Origin: JBNKHG01 sp050290225
GTDB lineage: Bacteria; Pseudomonadota; Gammaproteobacteria; Pseudomonadales; Cellvibrionaceae
Reading direction: 5' to 3'
Assembly (NCBI GenBank): GCA_050290225.1
Contig: JBNKHG010000033.1
Coordinates: 62,001 to 126,000 of the forward strand
DNA length: 64,000 bases
Notes under the pieces: generated by a model
Told to the model about the DNA's origin: nothing
Databases searched by the model: none
The model's input: only the letters and a program-made list of their open reading frames with translations
Shown here: in pieces, positions 26,256 to 35,282 of the stretch
Position numbering within the stretch: position 1 is the first letter of the stretch
How the letters are laid out: every line of letters begins with the position of its first letter
Translations under genes and position numbers: made by a program

Positions 26256-27587
26256 ATGGCATTAAGTCCTTCAAGCCTGGTTAGCGAAGCTCGGCTTCGC
26301 TCACCCCAGATCCTGGTGATTGCCGTTTGTACCATTCTTAATGCGCTGGATGGGTTTGACATTTTATCGATCAGTTTCGCAGCCCCCGGTATCGCCGCGG
26401 ACTGGTCAATCAGCAGAGCGGCTCTTGGTGTGGTGCTTTCCGCGGAAATAGTAGGAATGACAATAGGCTCCACACTCATTGGCTGGATAGCCGACACAAT
26501 TGGTCGAAGACCCACTACCTTAATCTGCTTGTTCATCATGAGTTCGGGAATGTTACTGGCGAGCATTGCGACCGGATTGATGGAGCTCGGGTTGTTTCGC
26601 CTGTATACGGGGCTCGGTATCGGTGGAATGCTCGCCGTTACCAACGCGCTTGTCGCAGAGTACACAAATGTCAGGATACGGACACTCGCTATCGCTGTCA
26701 TGACAGCCGGGTTCCCTATGGGGGCTATATTGGGAGGCTTTGTTGTTGAAGGGCTTTTGCGGCATTACGAGTGGGGCGCAGTATTTACTTTCGGTGCCGC
26801 CGCCACCGCGGCGATGATACCTGTTGCGTGGCTTTCCCTGCATGAGTCGGTCGCTTTTCTGGAGAAGGCCAGGCCCAGGCGCGCCCTGGAAAGAATAAAC
26901 AACAATCTCAAAAGAATGGGAATAGCCACCATCGAGGACCTACCGGCGCTTATGACGGCGACCCGCAAGCCAGGCATCTCGGCGCTGTTCTCGAAAAAAT
27001 TCATCAAGACCACCTCACTACTGACCTTCGCCTATTTCTGCCACTCAGTAACTTTCTATTTTATTCTCAAGTGGACCCCCAAAATAGTGGTCGATATGGG
27101 GTTCCACCCAGCCTCCGCCGCAGGCGTACTTATATATGCAAGCGCTGGGGGGTTAGTAGGTGCTGTGGTCATCGGTTTGCTAAGCAGATTCTACAAAGTG
27201 GAAACGCTGCTTGTGGCCGCGCTGGTACTCGCGAGCACGATGGTGATGGTTCTTGGCAGGAGCCCTGCGGATCTGATGACGCTTTCGTACATCGTGGCTA
27301 TCGCGGGTTTATTCTGCAATGCGGCCGTATCGACTCAATTTGCGCTGCTGGCGAAATCCTATTCAAGTGAACTACGAGCCAGCGGTACAGGATTTGCCAT
27401 CGGGATCGGGCGTATTGGAGGGGCCTTAGGCCCGATCCTTGCCGGCTATCTTTTTTCAAAGGGGTTCGGTTTGGCAACCGTCGCCTCATTTCTCGCGATA
27501 GGTTCCATTATCTCGGCCATCTCCCTGCTGGCCTTATTCTGGACTAAAAGCACGTTGTACACCGGAAATAACACCGAAGTGTATTAA
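26256..27587 (+). CDS. MFS aromatic acid:H+ symporter (AAHS-like)
   Basis: A 443-residue, 12-helix transporter. It carries the aromatic-acid/H+ symporter hallmarks: NALDGFDILSISFAAPGI in helix 1 with the DGFD motif, and the loop 2-3 motif GWIADTIGRRP. A second half-motif GLLSRFYKVE is weaker. PcaK and BenK relatives take up protocatechuate, benzoate or vanillate. It sits between the ALDH and the LigW-type gene on the same strand with a palindromic operator in front, so it probably imports or exports a lignin-derived aromatic acid. Confidence 0.87.
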   Translation: MALSPSSLVSEARLRSPQILVIAVCTILNALDGFDILSISFAAPGIAADWSISRAALGVVLSAEIVGMTIGSTLIGWIADTIGRRPTTLICLFIMSSGMLLASIATGLMELGLFRLYTGLGIGGMLAVTNALVAEYTNVRIRTLAIAVMTAGFPMGAILGGFVVEGLLRHYEWGAVFTFGAAATAAMIPVAWLSLHESVAFLEKARPRRALERINNNLKRMGIATIEDLPALMTATRKPGISALFSKKFIKTTSLLTFAYFCHSVTFYFILKWTPKIVVDMGFHPASAAGVLIYASAGGLVGAVVIGLLSRFYKVETLLVAALVLASTMVMVLGRSPADLMTLSYIVAIAGLFCNAAVSTQFALLAKSYSSELRASGTGFAIGIGRIGGALGPILAGYLFSKGFGLATVASFLAIGSIISAISLLALFWTKSTLYTGNNTEVY

Positions 27588-27622
27588 AGTCAGGCTCTGT
27601 TAACTAAAGGATATGAAAGTCG

Positions 27623-28702
27623 ATGACATATGGTAACTACGTTCTAAGCACTTCCGGCGACCGCGGTTATAGGCGCATAGCAACCGAGGAGGCGTTCTGC
27701 CCGCCGGGTTTAATGAAATATTTCTTGAAGGTTCTGGAAGACAAATCAATCGACGACCCGGGATTTTACAGTCTTTGGGGGTTCTATGGCGGAAGCAGCG
27801 AACGCGCCCAGCTGCTCAGACAGCGCATTCAAGATCTGGATGAATTGCGAATTCGTGAAATGGACGCCCATGGAATCGATATGCAGGTCATCTCGATCAC
27901 CTGTCCAGGCGTACAAATGTTCGATCCGGCAGAGGGAACCCAATTGGCCATTGATGCAAATGACGGCTTATATGACGCGGTCCGGAGACATCCGCAGCGC
28001 TATGTCGGACTCGCCACCATTGCACCCCAGGACCCGGACAATGCCGCAAAGGAAATTCAACGATGCACTTCGGAGCTTGGCTTCAAGGGTGTTATTGTCA
28101 ACTCACATATTCAAAACCGCTACCTTGATGACCCGTATTTCACGCCGGTACTGGCGGCCGCTGAAGAACAGGGCGTACCACTTTATATCCATCCCAATAC
28201 GCCATCAAAGCAACTGATACAGCCATTCGTCGAGCGCGGATTGGATGGGGCCATTTTCGGCTTCGGCGTTGAAACCGGGCTACATGTTCTGCGCATGATC
28301 GTCTCCGGCGTTTTTGACAGGTTCCCCAACCTGAAGGTGGTGGTGGGCCACCTGGGCGAAGCTTTACCCTTCTGGATGAATCGCATTGATTTCATGCATA
28401 CGGCATCCGTCAAGGCTGAGCGTGAAGGCACCGTAAAGCTGAATAAAAAACCCAGTGACTACCTTCGTGAAAATATCTATGTCACCACCAGCGGTATGCC
28501 GTGGACGGAAACCATCCTTTACTGTCAAAAAGTCCTGGGGGTTGATCGCGTCATGTATGCTATGGACTACCCCTACCAGGTGGTGGCTGACGAGGTTCGC
28601 GAACAGGACAATTTGCCGATACCTTTGGAGGACAAACGGAAGTTCTTCCAAACCAATGCCGAGAAGGTTTTCTCCATCGACTCTTCCCTATTAACGGACT
28701 GA
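27623..28702 (+). CDS. ligW: LigW-type 5-carboxyvanillate decarboxylase (amidohydrolase 2)
   Basis: A 359-residue amidohydrolase-2 family decarboxylase. The N-terminal GYRRIATEEAF supplies the metal-binding Glu in place of the usual HxH. YIHPNTP and VVGHLGEALPFW supply His ligands, and MYAMDYPYQVVADEV the Asp. Long stretches (SLWGFY, GLDGAIFGFGVETG, KFFQTNAEK) match the sphingomonad LigW pattern as I recall it, closer than gamma-resorcylate decarboxylases. The reaction is 5-carboxyvanillate to vanillate plus CO2, a step in lignin biphenyl and phenylcoumaran breakdown. The start at 27623 is used because the ATG at 27613 is in a frame that stops after seven codons. Confidence 0.87.
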   Translation: MTYGNYVLSTSGDRGYRRIATEEAFCPPGLMKYFLKVLEDKSIDDPGFYSLWGFYGGSSERAQLLRQRIQDLDELRIREMDAHGIDMQVISITCPGVQMFDPAEGTQLAIDANDGLYDAVRRHPQRYVGLATIAPQDPDNAAKEIQRCTSELGFKGVIVNSHIQNRYLDDPYFTPVLAAAEEQGVPLYIHPNTPSKQLIQPFVERGLDGAIFGFGVETGLHVLRMIVSGVFDRFPNLKVVVGHLGEALPFWMNRIDFMHTASVKAEREGTVKLNKKPSDYLRENIYVTTSGMPWTETILYCQKVLGVDRVMYAMDYPYQVVADEVREQDNLPIPLEDKRKFFQTNAEKVFSIDSSLLTD

Positions 28703-28722
28703 TGAAGAACTGACTGCGGGCT

Positions 28723-28774
28723 GGGTTGCGGAATGGACGATTCTGGTAGATGCCGTCGTCCATTCCCACAACCC
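28723..28774. terminator. Large hairpin between convergent genes
   Basis: GGGTTGCGGAATGGACGA (28723-28740) pairs with TCGTCCATTCCCACAACCC (28756-28774) with one bulge, and flanking GC-rich bases extend the stem. It lies between the 3' ends of ligW and the tannase-family gene and probably stops both transcripts. Confidence 0.6.
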
Positions 28775-28793
28775 GGCAGCCGGCAGGCGCGGA

Positions 28794-30413
28794 CTATTTG
28801 CAACTAAAGCTGTCGAGTTGATCGGTCGGGCCGGCATTGTAACGGGCGACTTTCGGCCAGGCACAGACCGGGCGTGTGGCATCCTGGAAATGCTCGCCTT
28901 GCGCCGCGAGGTATTCCGGTGCATTGCCGTTTTCGACCCAATCGACGATTGCCGCCAATGGGTCGAAACGGTCCGTCGCAACCCCGCCACCACAATGGCC
29001 CATGCCGGGAACAAAAAACATCCGGGCCCAGTCCTGAATATCTCCGGGGGTCGATTGGTTGGCCTTTTCGTACCAGTTTACAAGCTCGAAAACCGAAAGC
29101 GCATAATCGCTCACACCATTGTAGATAATCAGCTTGTTGCTTCTGGCAAAGGTATCCATTTGTGTGGCTTCGGCATCGTTCAACGCCTGGGTTGAGCGCA
29201 CTCGTGTCAAGGTGTCGGTGATATTCATCGACAGCGGATCAAAATCAGGATCGGCCGGGGTCAGGGAATGGTAACGTAGCGTGTAAAGGCCTGCGGTTTC
29301 GATAAAACTGTCACCTGCAGCTGTCTCAGATCTACCTAGAAAAACGGGGCCCCAGATACCGTCAATACCCGTGTCATAGGGCAGCGGGCGATACAGTGGC
29401 ACGCCTTTCGAATCGACCGGCCCCTGCATAATTTTTTTCATCGCTGCTGCCTTCTCTGCAGTAATGCATTGATGGCGATTGGCACCGGAGCAAACCAGCG
29501 TAGCCGGGTCGAATGTACAGCCGGCAATATCGTTGATGATTCCGTCCTTGAGTCCATCGAGTTCATCGCATTGGTTTTTTACGGCAGCGGCAACGAGACG
29601 AAGGTCGTTGTTGGTAAATGTTTTGGATAACACCGGCTTCCCGTTGGCGTCGGTGGGCGCGATTTCAGCAAGAACACCAATGTTCCAAACCAGTCGTGGC
29701 GTAATGCGGGAAATATTGAATGAGGGATCGCCAGAGACGACACCATCAAAATAGGTGGGAAAACGCTGGCTCACCAGCATGGCTTGCCTGCCACCATTCG
29801 AACAGCCCGCAAAATACGAGTAGTCGGGCGATTTGCGATAGTACTCAGTGACGATATCCTTGGCAGACAAGGTGACTTTGTCCAAAGCATTAAAGGCATA
29901 GTCCAGCTTGGCTTGCTGATCATAGGAAAAGGCGCCATCCAGCGGGTTTCCTTTCAGACTGTCATGCCCCGAGTTGGTTCTGACAATTGCAAACCCGCGC
30001 TCCAGCCCATTTGGTGACAGCAGCCCGAACAACGAGCCATAGGCGGGCCAGTCAACACCGTCCATATAGCCCCCGCCTTCGAACAGAAAGCGTCCATTCC
30101 AGTTCTCAGGCATGCGCAGTTCAAAACGTATTTCGTACGTTCGCTCCATTGAGTCTGGCCCAGCACCCGCGCGTTTTCCCAGCGATCCCTGCACCAAACA
30201 ATGGTCAGGTAGATGGGTGGCCTCTTCATAGAACTCAGCCTGTGCGGGCACATCACGCGCGCGAACAAACCGGCTTTCGACAATGGAATAGTCACGCTTG
30301 CTGTATTCGCCCAACCCGGCACAGCGATCTTGCAGATCAGACGCAGCGCTATAGAAGGGCAGCAATGCCGTTAAGCTCGCCAGGGTGAGAATCGTGTGGT
30401 TTAACGTTCGCAC
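28794..30413 (-). CDS. Tannase / feruloyl esterase family protein, secreted
   Basis: A 539-residue protein with a signal peptide (MRTLNHTILTLASLTALLPF, cleaved near YSAAS). It has the family motif GCSNGGRQAM with the nucleophile serine beside a cysteine, and the C-terminal GMGHCGGG with the His-Cys partner, so the CS-D-HC arrangement is present. The calcium-loop-like region NQCDELDGLKDGIINDIAGC is also typical. These enzymes hydrolyse galloyl or hydroxycinnamoyl esters. Placement beside a ligW-like locus fits release of plant-derived aromatic acids. It runs convergent to ligW and is followed by other exported hydrolases. Confidence 0.9.
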   Translation of the reverse strand: MRTLNHTILTLASLTALLPFYSAASDLQDRCAGLGEYSKRDYSIVESRFVRARDVPAQAEFYEEATHLPDHCLVQGSLGKRAGAGPDSMERTYEIRFELRMPENWNGRFLFEGGGYMDGVDWPAYGSLFGLLSPNGLERGFAIVRTNSGHDSLKGNPLDGAFSYDQQAKLDYAFNALDKVTLSAKDIVTEYYRKSPDYSYFAGCSNGGRQAMLVSQRFPTYFDGVVSGDPSFNISRITPRLVWNIGVLAEIAPTDANGKPVLSKTFTNNDLRLVAAAVKNQCDELDGLKDGIINDIAGCTFDPATLVCSGANRHQCITAEKAAAMKKIMQGPVDSKGVPLYRPLPYDTGIDGIWGPVFLGRSETAAGDSFIETAGLYTLRYHSLTPADPDFDPLSMNITDTLTRVRSTQALNDAEATQMDTFARSNKLIIYNGVSDYALSVFELVNWYEKANQSTPGDIQDWARMFFVPGMGHCGGGVATDRFDPLAAIVDWVENGNAPEYLAAQGEHFQDATRPVCAWPKVARYNAGPTDQLDSFSCK

Positions 30414-30477
30414 AATATAACGACTCCTTTGCCGCGGTCGAGTATGACCGTCAGGACTTCATATCAGCCGGTAAAAA

Positions 30478-32166
30478 TTATGAATGGTATGTGGCAACCT
30501 TGCGCAGGTTCGGCAGAATCGACCTGATAAACCGAAGGTCTTCTTCATCAGGGTTCTTGGTCACCCCCGGGGGCAGATCAAAACGGAACACGCGCTTATT
30601 GTGGGTATCGTAAGGCGGCCAATCAGGGCCACCGGCTACTCTGGGGCGGCCATGTCTGGCGAAAGAAACCCAACCGCTCAACATCAGATCCGTCATTTTC
30701 CAGCGTTCCCGAAGCTGCTTATGGAAGGGAGGCGTCTCGTCGACGGTGCCGAGCACAAACTGAATATCGATTGCGTGCGGAGACATGAGAACACCCTCCT
30801 TATCGGCAGTTTCCCAATCCATTCGATACATATAGACCGGCGCACCGGCTTGCCGGGCCTTGGCTTCCGCAATGCGCGCCGAATACAACCGCGTAGGCCA
30901 ATCCGAGAGAATCAACGAGTAGACCTCCCATGCCGACTTACTCGCGTGGTGCTTTTTATAGTGCTCAAGAACTATTGCCGAATCATCGCCGAATATTGGC
31001 CTAAGTTTCTCCAGTGCAAGCGTAAAATCCATTGAGAATGCGTCGGGATCCGCCAACAATGTGTATTCGGTCATTTCTGTTCTGGTACTCCCAATAATCA
31101 GCGGTATATGGGATGAAACGGCCGGTGCTTTATGCCAGAAAGGCTGTTCGGGCAACAGAGCGCTCCCCGCAACCGGCGCAAAGTCCTGGATAACGCCCAT
31201 CACACCGTAGCCCCCGATCTCGTCAAAAATCTCGTAGTACTTATCGAGGATTTCGGCGCTACTGCGCTTGTGTATTTTGCTGATTTCGTTTTTGGCTATG
31301 CCAAGTTTGCTTACCAGCCTGGTGGCAAGCCAACTCGCGTAGGGTGCCTCCAGCGTGAGAGGCGCCGGCCCGCTCTGGATAATTGCCTTGTGAAACAGCC
31401 CCTGGGCAGAGGGCATGGCCATCAGCAGCGATACCTTTTGCCCGCCGCCGGACTGCCCGAAAATAGTGACGTTTCCGGGGTCACCACCGAACTCTTCGAT
31501 GTTGTCCCTGACCCACTCAAGCGCGAGTACCAGATCCAGCATGCCTGCCAACGACGAGCCCTGGTACACGCCGTCGAGGCTCTCGAGGTAGGCAAAGCCG
31601 AAGACACCGATCCGGTGGTTCGGGCTCACCATCACAACATCGCCACGAGCCGCTATGTGGTTACCCGCCTGATCGTCGCCGGCGGCTGAAAGCCGCCACA
31701 ACCCCCCACCATGTAACCAGACCATTACCGGGCGGCGCGCGCTGTCTTTTAAGCCCGGCGTCCAGACATTCAGGGTCAGGCAGTCCTCACTCTCCCCTTC
31801 CGGCAATCTCGATTTTTCACCGGGACGGGTCTGCGGGCACGCAGGACCATAGGTTAATGCCTGCTTCACACCCTTCCAGGGGGCGGGCTTTTTCGGTGGC
31901 ATAAACCGCCCCGCGCCTGCCGTGTTTGCCCCGTAACGAATGCCTTTAAAGGTATAGATACCCTGTTGCACGGTCCCCTCTACCAGGCCGGCGGTGGTAT
32001 TGGCGATGGGACTTGCTCCAGCCTCGGCCAGTCTCGCGCCCCCCACACCAAGCCCGACACCAACGGCAATGGCCATTTTGAGGAATTCCCTTTTGGAAGA
32101 TCCGGGCGCGCCAAGATCTGTCCGGTCGCCATTTAACTGATCACCCTGATGGTTTCTTCGCCGCAT
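30478..32166 (-). CDS. Type B carboxylesterase, exported
   Basis: A 562-residue alpha/beta hydrolase. The N-terminus KREFLKMAIAVGVGLGVGGA looks like a Tat-type signal with Lys-Arg instead of Arg-Arg. The esterase core shows the oxyanion HGGGLW, the nucleophile elbow FGQSGGGQKV (a variant of GESAGG) and the family start GIRYGANTAGAGRFMPP. Type B esterases cleave a wide range of carboxyl esters. It lies between the tannase-family gene and a serine hydrolase on the same strand, suggesting an exported ester-cleaving set. Confidence 0.88.
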   Translation of the reverse strand: MRRRNHQGDQLNGDRTDLGAPGSSKREFLKMAIAVGVGLGVGGARLAEAGASPIANTTAGLVEGTVQQGIYTFKGIRYGANTAGAGRFMPPKKPAPWKGVKQALTYGPACPQTRPGEKSRLPEGESEDCLTLNVWTPGLKDSARRPVMVWLHGGGLWRLSAAGDDQAGNHIAARGDVVMVSPNHRIGVFGFAYLESLDGVYQGSSLAGMLDLVLALEWVRDNIEEFGGDPGNVTIFGQSGGGQKVSLLMAMPSAQGLFHKAIIQSGPAPLTLEAPYASWLATRLVSKLGIAKNEISKIHKRSSAEILDKYYEIFDEIGGYGVMGVIQDFAPVAGSALLPEQPFWHKAPAVSSHIPLIIGSTRTEMTEYTLLADPDAFSMDFTLALEKLRPIFGDDSAIVLEHYKKHHASKSAWEVYSLILSDWPTRLYSARIAEAKARQAGAPVYMYRMDWETADKEGVLMSPHAIDIQFVLGTVDETPPFHKQLRERWKMTDLMLSGWVSFARHGRPRVAGGPDWPPYDTHNKRVFRFDLPPGVTKNPDEEDLRFIRSILPNLRKVATYHS

Positions 32167-32270
32167 TAGAATGGTTCCCCGTTATGCGAACAAGTACGTT
32201 CAGCGCCACAACCCTCAACCAAAATCCTTAAGCAATCTGGCGCGATCAATTCGATCCCGCCGGATTGGCT

Positions 32271-33524
32271 CTAATCCTGGATGTTCCAGGCAGACACAGC
32301 AGTGAAAAATTTGAACGATTCCGCGGACAGCTCACGATAGTCCCCCGGTGGGAAGTAGCTCATTTTAACAACAACCGTATCAGTAGCAGGATCAACATAG
32401 ATGTACTGACCCTGCAAGCCAATCGCAACATAGGCTTCGCTGTCGGCAAACGTCCACCATTGATACCCGTATCCTCCCGGCCCAACCTGCTTGTCTTCAG
32501 CGCCAACAGGCTGGGTCGAGAGCGAAACCCACTCGGGCGATATGATCTGTTTACCATTCACTGATCCTCTATTAAGCATCAGCATTCCCAGGCGGGCGTA
32601 ATCGCGCAATACTGCATTAAATCCCGCCCCATTGAATTCACGTCCTTCGCCGGGCTGTCCATCCATGATAAAAAAACCATCCGACTCCGCCCCCAGGGGC
32701 TCCCAGAGCCGACTTGCCATATACGAGGATATGGAACCCCCATCACTCAACCGTTCAATAAGCAGGCCAAGCACAGCCGTATCGATGGTTTTGTATTCGA
32801 ACACCTCGCCTGGTGGATGCGCCCGTTCGATATCCGTAGCAACGTCGGCAAACCTGGCGACATTCTTAACCAGTGCCAGTATGTGATTGGTTGCGGCAAT
32901 ACCCGGGTTTTGAAAATCATACCGCTCCGGGTAGCTTACCCCGGAGTGCATTGTAAGCACCTGCCGAATCGTCACACCTTTGTAGGCGCCGTCGGCCAGT
33001 TCGGGTAGGTAATCGGTAATATCGTCATCCAACGATCGTATTTTTCCCTCCTCCAACAGGCACCCGATGAGCATGGACGTAATCGACTTGGTCATCGACC
33101 ACCCTATAAAATGAGAACGATCGTTGCTGTTGTTGAGATACTTCTCGTACACAACCACCCCGTCCTTCATGATAAGCAGGGCATTGGTATAGGTGCGCGA
33201 AAGGAACGATTCGGGAGAGCGGGATTCACCGTTATAGGTGTAGTGAAAATCCAACTTCCGGTCATGGCGCTGGAGTTGGTATACGGACCCGGACCTGGGT
33301 ACTTTCCGAGTGGTAAACAGCTGATCCATGTTACGAAAAGTCAGCATGTTAATCCCGGGTTGAGCGGCGACCCAGCGCGTATTGAGAATGCCGACAGGAA
33401 CCCCGGAATCCGGACCTACAGAGGCCACTCGAGGATTCAGTGTTTCGGCGAATGGTTGCCTGGCCAACATCACCGACGCCATGAATAGGAAAAAGGATAG
33501 GATATACCTCATTCGTACTTTCAT
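32271..33524 (-). CDS. Class C beta-lactamase-fold serine hydrolase
   Basis: A 417-residue exported protein (signal MRYILSFFLFMASVMLARQP). The catalytic SxxK is in HFIGWSMTKSITSMLIG and a YxN-like tyrosine region follows (SGVSYPERYDF); the later YGYQWW is typical of this family. Members act as esterases, amidases or peptidases, not only beta-lactamases. As the third exported hydrolase in a row it probably attacks an ester or amide bond in the same substrate pool (inference). Confidence 0.85.
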   Translation of the reverse strand: MKVRMRYILSFFLFMASVMLARQPFAETLNPRVASVGPDSGVPVGILNTRWVAAQPGINMLTFRNMDQLFTTRKVPRSGSVYQLQRHDRKLDFHYTYNGESRSPESFLSRTYTNALLIMKDGVVVYEKYLNNSNDRSHFIGWSMTKSITSMLIGCLLEEGKIRSLDDDITDYLPELADGAYKGVTIRQVLTMHSGVSYPERYDFQNPGIAATNHILALVKNVARFADVATDIERAHPPGEVFEYKTIDTAVLGLLIERLSDGGSISSYMASRLWEPLGAESDGFFIMDGQPGEGREFNGAGFNAVLRDYARLGMLMLNRGSVNGKQIISPEWVSLSTQPVGAEDKQVGPGGYGYQWWTFADSEAYVAIGLQGQYIYVDPATDTVVVKMSYFPPGDYRELSAESFKFFTAVSAWNIQD

Positions 33525-33939
33525 GGACGGGTCCTTATTACGAGCTTCGCTCTCATATTATTAGTTGGTACACTGAGTATATTCCCAGCTTGCCGAGTTT
33601 GCAACGGATACGGCAAACAGGACGAGTAAACCTCCTCTTTTCATTTGCCAGACGGTGACCTGAGCGAAGTCTGAGTGCAATCGAGGGAGGACAACAGGCC
33701 ACACAGACCGATCCTCTTTTCCCCATTTTCTTTGTCATGCATGGCACCCGCAGATGAATTGCCGTAGGCCGTGTTACCGCTCAAGTCAAACAGATCCCAT
33801 TGCGGCAAGCCCGATAGTTGCCCCGGTTACTCGAATTTCACGCCGGGATTCTCGATTGCAGCGTACCCACGACATTCGTTCCGCTCATGAGGGGGGGTAG
33901 TTTCGCAAGGATAGCCTTGCCAAGCAAAAGCTCGTTCGA
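33525..33939. other. Intergenic stretch with no gene seen
   Basis: About 415 bases between the serine hydrolase start and a transposase remnant. No frame resembles a protein and no RNA gene is recognisable. It probably contains the hydrolase promoter and debris of the transposable element. Confidence 0.4.
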
Positions 33940-34239
33940 TTTGTCCTGATAAAGACGCTAACCGCAAAGCGAGCCAGGAAAAAGCTGCCTCGGTATCTTG
34001 AGTTAATTAGCCAGCTTGAGGGCAGCCCACTACGGGCCTTAGCTCAGACTCTGAAAGCCTGGATGGGGCCGATTATTGCCATGTGGAGATTCTGTAAAAG
34101 CAACGGGATTAGGGAGGGCTTCCACAACAAGATGGAAATGATATCGAGACGAGCGTATGGGTTTAGAAACTTTGAGAATTACCGGTTAAGAGTGATGGTC
34201 CATTGCGGCTGGGATGGAATATTTAACCGGGTAAGATGA
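33940..34239 (+). mobile_element. ISL3-family transposase C-terminal remnant
   Basis: About 99 codons: FVLIKTLTAKRARKKLPRYL, PLRALAQTLKAWMGPIIAMW, REGFHNKMEMISRRAYGFRN and YRLRVMVHCGWD before a TGA. The WRFCKSNGI-EGFH-K-RRAYGFRNF block is the end of an ISL3-type transposase. The DDE catalytic start of the protein and a start codon are missing, so only the tail survives. Confidence 0.75.
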
Positions 34240-34403
34240 GTGCCATCCCCCGTTAATGGGGTAGAACCCCAATTTGGCGGGAGGGAGGGATTCACAACAC
34301 CTGAATAACGTATTGATTTAAAATAATTTTCTTGAATCAAAAGTTAGGTTTTACCCTTATTTTTACCCTCACCCAATCACCAACACCCTACCTCTGAGGG
34401 GAT

Positions 34404-34571
34404 TTACACCGATTTCCTGGATTCCATCCACCGGATGACAGCACTTTCGTACCAGCCCACGGATCGGGCACCCGTAAGCTGGATTTGCCGGGGGAATTTC
34501 CCCTTGGCGATTTCGGCGTAGATCGTTGAGCGGGATAACCCGGTTATTTCCTTCACATCCCGTAGCCTCAA
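34404..34571 (-). pseudogene. AlpA-type phage/ICE regulator, probably frameshifted
   Basis: Read from a TTG at 34571 the minus strand gives LRLRDVKEITGLSRSTIYAE, then KGKFPRQIQLTGARSVGWYE and VIRWMESRKSV, a complete AlpA helix-turn-helix domain. The natural start MTDKI is present at 34587 but in the neighbouring frame: one extra T after ATTC shifts it. Either TTG is used or the gene is dead. AlpA proteins activate excisionase genes in prophages and integrative elements, so this marks the remains of such an element next to a truncated bioA. Confidence 0.7.
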
Positions 34572-34587
34572 GAATCTTATCGGTCAT

Positions 34588-35282
34588 CCCATTTTCCCTG
34601 TATCAGCATGATGCTTCTTATGCTATGCCGGGTGTCGGTAAGAGCAATTGAAAATCCATTCATGCTGGGGAGAAGTTTTTATCCGGTTGTTAATGGATGG
34701 GTACGGACGCCTCTGGTTGTTACGGCATTTTGCAACAAAAAAACACGACAAGGGTTGAAAGGATTTTCCGTAGCAAAATGCAATTTATTATGCTGTAGCG
34801 GCTGCAATTATCCGTGACGACTGCGGCTCAGTCGTAAACAGGCCTTCAGTTTTTATTGAAGGCAAAACCCAGGAAATCACTGGATATCTCCAGCGATTTC
34901 CGCCCACCACAACCCACTGTAACAGGAGGTGATGCACTCCCATGAAACCCCGGCGATGCAGGAATGACCCGTCTCTGTGGCGCTTTTACACAGAGACGGG
35001 TCTGCAAGACCCGCAAAAAACATCGCCAAAACAACGTATTGGCAGCTTTTGGGCCGATACAATTGCCACCCCAACCGGCTATGCGGCCCGCCATCCCGCC
35101 AGCCATGCTGGCGCGATGCAACGGCACAGCACGCAACCCGCAGACCGTCATGGTTTGTCCAGGCGTGCCGGGCATAAGCCGGTTGTCATTGTCCCCGCTG
35201 CCTTCCATAGACAACCGCGGGCTGAGCGGATCAGCCAAGCGCGACCGGCGCTCAATCCGCTTTAACACTTACCAGATTCGGG
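34588..35282. other. Gene-poor stretch beside the bioA break
   Basis: About 700 bases without a convincing gene. A 140-codon minus frame (34846-35268) has an implausible composition, rich in Gly and Arg with scattered Cys, and is not called. A strong inverted repeat lies at 34966-35002. It separates the AlpA remnant from the broken 3' end of bioA. Confidence 0.45.
34966..35002. repeat. 14-bp perfect inverted repeat
   Basis: GACCCGTCTCTGTG (34966-34979) and CACAGAGACGGGTC (34989-35002) are exact inverse complements around a 9-base loop. A second overlapping stem GGGTCT-GCA-AGACCC follows at 34998-35012, so two alternative hairpins compete. Confidence 0.7.

Noticed and set aside
34846..35268. 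140-codon open frame on the minus strand
   Set aside because: Gly/Arg-rich with scattered Cys and no domain pattern, and it spans the strong inverted repeat; probably not a gene.
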